In this document: piece by piece, positions 7,254 to 10,294 of the stretch
How positions within the stretch are numbered: position 1 is the stretch's first letter
Layout: each line of letters begins with the position of its first letter
Source: Geobacter sp.
GTDB lineage: Bacteria; Desulfobacterota; Desulfuromonadia; Geobacterales; DSM-12255
NCBI GenBank assembly: GCA_012026855.1
Contig: VEOV01000296.1
Location: forward strand, 1 to 10,294
Length of the DNA: 10,294 nt
Direction: 5' to 3'
Program-made: the position numbers and the translations under genes
The notes under the pieces: generated by a model
What the model was told of the DNA's origin: nothing
The model's input: the letters and a program-made list of their open reading frames with translations, nothing else
Database searches by the model: none

Positions 7254-7287
7254 ATAAAAGCCCACCTGTTTCCAGGTGGGCTTTTAT
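7254..7287. terminator. Bidirectional rho-independent terminator
   Basis: A perfect 15-base stem (7254-7268 with 7273-7287) with a four-base TTTC loop; its core is AAAAGCCCACCTG paired with CAGGTGGGCTTTT. T-rich sequence follows the GC core on both strands. It lies 24 bases after the cytochrome stop and about 40 bases beyond the stop of the convergent diguanylate cyclase, so it can end both transcripts. Confidence 0.88.
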
Positions 7288-7328
7288 AGCTTAATGTAGG
7301 TCAGTTCAATAGCTTGGGGGGAATATAT

Positions 7329-8747
7329 CTATCGATCTTTTTGGAAAACAAGATAAGGGTTTTTGTGTGGAGACCTTTGTCCTGCTGATTTTGCATCTTC
7401 TGCTGCTTGGGTAGTGAAGTAATTGATGTTATCCTTCCCCGACTGTTTAACTTCATACATAAGTTTGTCTGCGAGAGAGATGATCTCTTCGAGATCACAG
7501 TTGCTGTCAACACTGGTAATAACGCCGATGCTGAAAGTAATCGGCCAGTTATTCCCTTCTGATAGCAGGCGAAGATGAACCATCAGTTTTTGCATGACAA
7601 GTTTTACCGCGTTGTGGTCTGTTCCAGGGAAAAACACAACAAATTCATCCCCTCCCATGCGCGCTATAATGTCAGTTCTGCGCAGATTATTCGAGAAGCA
7701 GGCAACAATGGCCTTGAGTAGCTCATCACCTTTCTTGTGACCAAAATGATCATTTACCTGCTTGAAGTTGTCCAGGTCTATGTAGGCAAGGGAAAGCGGA
7801 CTGTTTTGCCTTTGCAGGCTCATTATTTCATATTCAACAATTTCATCGAATGCTCTTCTGTTCATGACGCCGGTAAGGGGATCAGTTCGTGAGAGTATTT
7901 TGTCTTTTTCCCATAAAAAACGCAGCTTTGTGAGCATTACTGATATCATGAGGTAAATGCTCAGGGTTGATATGATGTTCCAGGTAAGCGCAAGCAAATC
8001 GAATTGTGAGGTGGTGTACGACCAGAAAGCTATGCAGACCATAACAATAATAAAGCCGGCTGTTTGGCCCGCAAACCAGGTAGTCAGTGCGATGGGAAAG
8101 AGATACATCATCATGAATGAATACTTCGAAGGTGCCAAGATATCGAAAGCGCCGAAGAGTACTGCAAATCCCAATCCTAACGCGAAATTGAAGACGGTTC
8201 CTTTCCGGTCAAGAAAGTTGAAGTATCTGGTCATGAGATTTTCAATACGTTGTGTGCCGATCTCTCCTGTGGATGAAGAGTCCCTGCCATTCAGATCATT
8301 GTCGTTACTCCTGTTATAGCCATCAACAAACCATTCCCAGAAAGGGTAAAAAATAACCGACGGAATCAACCACAACAGGCTAAAGAGAGTCAGAAATTTG
8401 ATAGTGGCAAAAATCATGAAATTGTATGCCACGTCATTGTAATTTTTCTGAATTCTCTCTGCATCCTGTCTGGATGTTGCAATGTCAAAGTACATTGTAC
8501 CTGAATCAATTGTCGTTAGTGAGTAGCACAACGGTTCCGGGGCGTCGGGTTCGGTATCTATCGTGTTGCATTTCTGGGCGAAATACAGATCTCTGTTGCT
8601 TTGATCCATGGCATTGATGACTTTATCATAATGCCTGCTGTCATAGATGTAGACATACTCTTTAATGGCCTTGTTAAGCACAATGCTGCCGTACAGCAAT
8701 ACAATTACTAACCAGATATATTGCCATTTGTTTAACTTACTAGCCAT
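7329..8747 (-). CDS. Membrane-bound diguanylate cyclase (GGDEF)
   Basis: A 472-residue inner-membrane enzyme predicted to make cyclic di-GMP from two GTP. A first membrane segment at about 9-25 is followed by a polar stretch of about 80 residues (with C60 and C74) that is probably extracytoplasmic. A second segment lies at about 107-135, then a hydrophilic loop, then several hydrophobic segments between about 184 and 274, including the FDILAPSKYS...YLFPIALTTWFAG pattern seen in Geobacter membrane sensors. The GGDEF domain covers about 284-443: LSRTDPLTGVMNRRAF at 285-300, the active site GGDEF at 365-369, and an inhibitory I-site R356-x-x-D359 five residues before it, so product inhibition is expected. 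A short polar tail follows. The ATG is at 8747-8745 with a modest AGGT ribosome binding site. Its base composition is AT-richer than the kinase cluster where I counted: 22 of 60 G/C in 7801-7860 against 33 of 60 in 4321-4380. Confidence 0.92.
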   Translation of the reverse strand: MASKLNKWQYIWLVIVLLYGSIVLNKAIKEYVYIYDSRHYDKVINAMDQSNRDLYFAQKCNTIDTEPDAPEPLCYSLTTIDSGTMYFDIATSRQDAERIQKNYNDVAYNFMIFATIKFLTLFSLLWLIPSVIFYPFWEWFVDGYNRSNDNDLNGRDSSSTGEIGTQRIENLMTRYFNFLDRKGTVFNFALGLGFAVLFGAFDILAPSKYSFMMMYLFPIALTTWFAGQTAGFIIVMVCIAFWSYTTSQFDLLALTWNIISTLSIYLMISVMLTKLRFLWEKDKILSRTDPLTGVMNRRAFDEIVEYEIMSLQRQNSPLSLAYIDLDNFKQVNDHFGHKKGDELLKAIVACFSNNLRRTDIIARMGGDEFVVFFPGTDHNAVKLVMQKLMVHLRLLSEGNNWPITFSIGVITSVDSNCDLEEIISLADKLMYEVKQSGKDNINYFTTQAAEDAKSAGQRSPHKNPYLVFQKDR

Positions 8748-8851
8748 GAATGTACCTGGATTAAATCCTTTGTGCTCAGTTCAGGAGGTAATGGGATTGC
8801 TGCACATTACATTTATAGAAATTCAATAAATTATCCGGCTCTCTTAAGCGG

Positions 8852-8880
8852 ATTATATATTAAATACCATTTGTAATTAA
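8852..8880 (-). promoter_or_regulatory. Promoter candidate for the diguanylate cyclase
   Basis: On the minus strand a perfect TATAAT (8857-8852) lies 17 bases after a weak TTAATT (8880-8875). A start near 8845 would give a leader of about 100 bases. The region is very AT-rich (15 of 60 G/C in 8821-8880), so chance matches are likely. Confidence 0.35.
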
Positions 8881-8940
8881 TGAGCAATCAGCAAATTTGT
8901 ATATTTTCATCTTGGCATTTCCCGAGGTGGAGAAAATGAA

Positions 8941-8971
8941 AAGCCCACCTCTGTATAGGTGGGCTTCTTTT
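8941..8971. terminator. Orphan terminator-like hairpin
   Basis: AAGCCCACCT (8941-8950) pairs perfectly with AGGTGGGCTT (8957-8966) around a six-base loop. CTTTT follows on the plus strand, and TTTTCATTTTC follows the GC core on the minus strand, so it can act in either direction. No gene ends next to it. The ten-base arms are identical to the core of the terminator at the other end of the cyclase gene. Confidence 0.6.
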
Positions 8972-9288
8972 ATCACGCTGCTTTAAATTTCTTTTCAAGA
9001 CAGTTTCCGGCTCCACTTGCCTCCGGATTCCAACTGCACTACTATGTGACTGCATTTACCTGCCAGGCGGAGTATCCTCCATATTGACGATGCCTCCTAT
9101 GTGCAGATTTTGTTCCTTGCTTCTGGTTAAAAGATAGCACTGATTTTCAAAAAATACAGGCTATGAAAAATATTTTTATCGGCGTAAAGTTTTAAAGTTG
9201 ATGCATTTGATCCGTGATCTGCAAGGAGTTAGCATCTGATTGGCTGCCTCCTTGTTTTGTTATGGCATTACTTTACCAAAAGGAATTT

Positions 9289-9831
9289 ATGGCACTCCCC
9301 TCCAGAGTATTTCGTGTGAATATCCAGCTTGCCGACATCGATCGAGGAGTCTACGAATCAATCCAGGCCACGGTGGCTCAGCACCCATCGGAAACAGAGG
9401 AACGGTTGATCGCAAGGCTGCTGGCGCTGGCAATCTTCTCCGAGCCGGAACTGATATTTACAAAAGGCCTCAGCGCTAGCGACGAGCCGGACCTGTGGGT
9501 CATCGGGCCGGACGGCAAACCTCGATTCTGGGTTGAGGTTGGCTTGCCGGATGGGGACCGTATCATGAAAGCATCGCGCCATGCCGCCCGGGTGGCTCTG
9601 CTGGCGTTCGGCAGGGCACTGTCCAATTGGGAACAGCAGCATCTTGCCAGGTTGGCCAGGATTGCCAATCTGATTGTTGTCAGCATCGACCAGGAGTTTA
9701 TAACTACCCTTGCTTCTTTGCTGCAGCGCTCCATCAACTGGTCCATTACCATTTCGGGAGGCACATTGTATCTGACCGTAGCGGGCGATACCCATGAGAC
9801 TACTGTCCAGATCAGAACAGGTGCTTTTTAG
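9289..9831 (+). CDS. yaeQ: YaeQ family protein
   Basis: A 180-residue protein matching E. coli YaeQ in length (about 181) and pattern. Recognisable elements are the N-terminal MALPSRVFRVNIQLADIDRG, HPSETEER (32-39), a FTKGLSASDEPDLW block (57-70) and WVEVGLPD (81-88). Structures of the family show a PD-(D/E)XK nuclease-like fold, but to my knowledge no enzymatic activity is established. E65, D68, E83 and D88 are the acidic candidates here. I chose the ATG at 9289 because it aligns with the family's MALK-type start and follows AAAGGA at 9278-9283. The frame is open further upstream to a GTG at 9214, which would add 25 residues with no family support. The rhomboid gene starts 65 bases downstream on the same strand with no clear terminator between, so the two may be co-transcribed. 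Confidence 0.92.
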   Translation: MALPSRVFRVNIQLADIDRGVYESIQATVAQHPSETEERLIARLLALAIFSEPELIFTKGLSASDEPDLWVIGPDGKPRFWVEVGLPDGDRIMKASRHAARVALLAFGRALSNWEQQHLARLARIANLIVVSIDQEFITTLASLLQRSINWSITISGGTLYLTVAGDTHETTVQIRTGAF

Positions 9832-9896
9832 CGGCCGGAGAAAAAAACAACCATCGGCAGGTTTGCACAAGATTTCAGTTTCAGGAGTTTACCGGT

Positions 9897-10294
9897 ATGC
9901 CACGCGCAACGCTCTGCCCTCGCTGCAGACAACTGATAGGTAGTGAAGAAACCGTCTGTTCCTGGTGCGGTACGGCTCGTTCCGCACCGTTATGGAAAAT
10001 CCTGAATTGGACAAAAGGCACGGTTGCAAGTGAAAGCATCATCACAGCGATCATTACCCTCAATATTATCTATTATGCAATTTCCATAATGATTGTTCCA
10101 CCGGTTGGCCTCCTGTCACCTAGTCAATACAGCATGATGCTTCTTGGTGCCACCGGGACAATACCTGTAAACAATTTCGGCAATTACTGGTCGCTACTGA
10201 CTGCCAATTATCTTCATGGGGGGATTATTCATCTCCTGTTCAATCTGATGGCGTTGCGCCAGATCGGGCCTTTGGCGATAAATGAGTATGGCGC
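9897..10294 (+). CDS. Rhomboid-family membrane protein with N-terminal zinc ribbon, partial
   Basis: The frame runs off the right edge, leaving 132 residues. ATG at 9897 follows AGGAG at 9883-9887. An N-terminal zinc ribbon has two CxxC pairs (C7/C10 and C21/C24, the latter as CSWCG). A first membrane segment lies at about 46-68. Then comes the rhomboid signature YWSLLTANYLHGGIIHLLFN (97-116), with H107, G108, H112 and N116; H112 and N116 correspond to the HxxxN (H150/N154) oxyanion region of E. coli GlpG. The conserved WR motif reads W98-S99 here. The catalytic Ser (GxSG) and His lie beyond the window, so whether this is an active intramembrane protease or an inactive homologue cannot be judged. 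Confidence 0.88.
   Translation, partial: MPRATLCPRCRQLIGSEETVCSWCGTARSAPLWKILNWTKGTVASESIITAIITLNIIYYAISIMIVPPVGLLSPSQYSMMLLGATGTIPVNNFGNYWSLLTANYLHGGIIHLLFNLMALRQIGPLAINEYG

Larger units (their letters stand above)
8748..9288. other. Intergenic region of about 540 bases without a recognisable gene
   Basis: Between the divergent diguanylate cyclase and yaeQ starts. It holds an AT-rich first part (8800-8935), the cyclase promoter candidate, an orphan hairpin at 8941-8966, a more GC-rich piece at 9000-9105 with no assigned function, and a second AT-rich part containing the palindrome AAAAATATTTTT at 9166-9177. On the minus strand a 33-codon open stretch (8995-9096) lacks a convincing start. 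No tRNA or riboswitch consensus that I know was found; the c-di-GMP-I (GEMM) signature was looked for and not seen. Confidence 0.6.

Noticed and set aside
8936..8986. Tiny 16-codon frame with ATG after GAGGTGGAG, containing the orphan hairpin
   Set aside because: The ribosome-binding-like sequence is plausible, but the codons are simply the hairpin arms read as protein and no gene follows for a leader peptide to control.
9214..9288. 25-codon N-terminal extension of YaeQ from a GTG
   Set aside because: The family start aligns with the ATG at 9289, which has its own AAAGGA ribosome binding site; the extension has no similarity to YaeQ.
1..10294. tRNA, rRNA, CRISPR array, insertion sequence, defence or toxin-antitoxin genes
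   Set aside because: Looked for on both strands; no cloverleaf, spaced direct repeats, transposase motif or known defence domain was seen.

Overview
This window looks like the chromosome of a metal-reducing bacterium of the Geobacter group (Desulfuromonadia, formerly Deltaproteobacteria). The strongest clue is a short triheme periplasmic cytochrome of the PpcA (cytochrome c7) type at 6940-7230. Further clues are the stacked PAS/hybrid histidine kinases, the wealth of cyclic-di-GMP genes, and an AsmA-like DUF748 protein. Genus and species cannot be fixed from the sequence alone.

Layout. 1-1112 (+) is the C-terminal part of a DUF748 protein cut by the window edge. 1202-5987 (+) is a two-component cluster: a soluble PAS hybrid kinase, a membrane-anchored double-PAS hybrid kinase, then a receiver domain whose start overlaps the preceding stop (ATGA), followed in the same frame by an HD-GYP phosphodiesterase domain. 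An amber codon at 5289-5291 separates these last two parts of what looks like one RpfG-like REC-HD-GYP protein. 6014-6694 (-) is a convergent receiver-PilZ protein. 6695-6939 is a divergent promoter region. 6940-7230 (+) is the cytochrome. A bidirectional hairpin terminator at 7254-7287 separates it from a convergent membrane diguanylate cyclase (GGDEF) at 7329-8747 (-). 8748-9288 is a roughly 540-base stretch, AT-rich in its first part, with no convincing gene; it holds a second hairpin with the same ten-base arms as the 7254-7287 terminator. 9289-9831 (+) is a YaeQ-family protein, and 9897 to the end (+) is the N-terminal part of a rhomboid-family membrane protein with a zinc ribbon.

How the genes fit together. 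Within about 4 kb there are domains to break down c-di-GMP (HD-GYP), bind it (PilZ) and make it (GGDEF with a product-inhibition I-site). They lie beside two sensor kinases that are plausible phosphodonors for the REC-HD-GYP, and beside a periplasmic electron carrier. This suggests a local signalling neighbourhood, though the sequence does not prove that these proteins act on each other.

The points most worth a second look are: the in-frame amber codon in the REC-HD-GYP gene; a sigma-54-type promoter candidate about 40 bases upstream of the cytochrome start; the matching hairpins on either side of the diguanylate cyclase; the receiver-PilZ protein that lacks the receiver's acidic pair; and the unexplained region at 8748-9288. 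No tRNA, rRNA, CRISPR array or recognisable insertion sequence was seen, and I found no clear new defence or mobile system.
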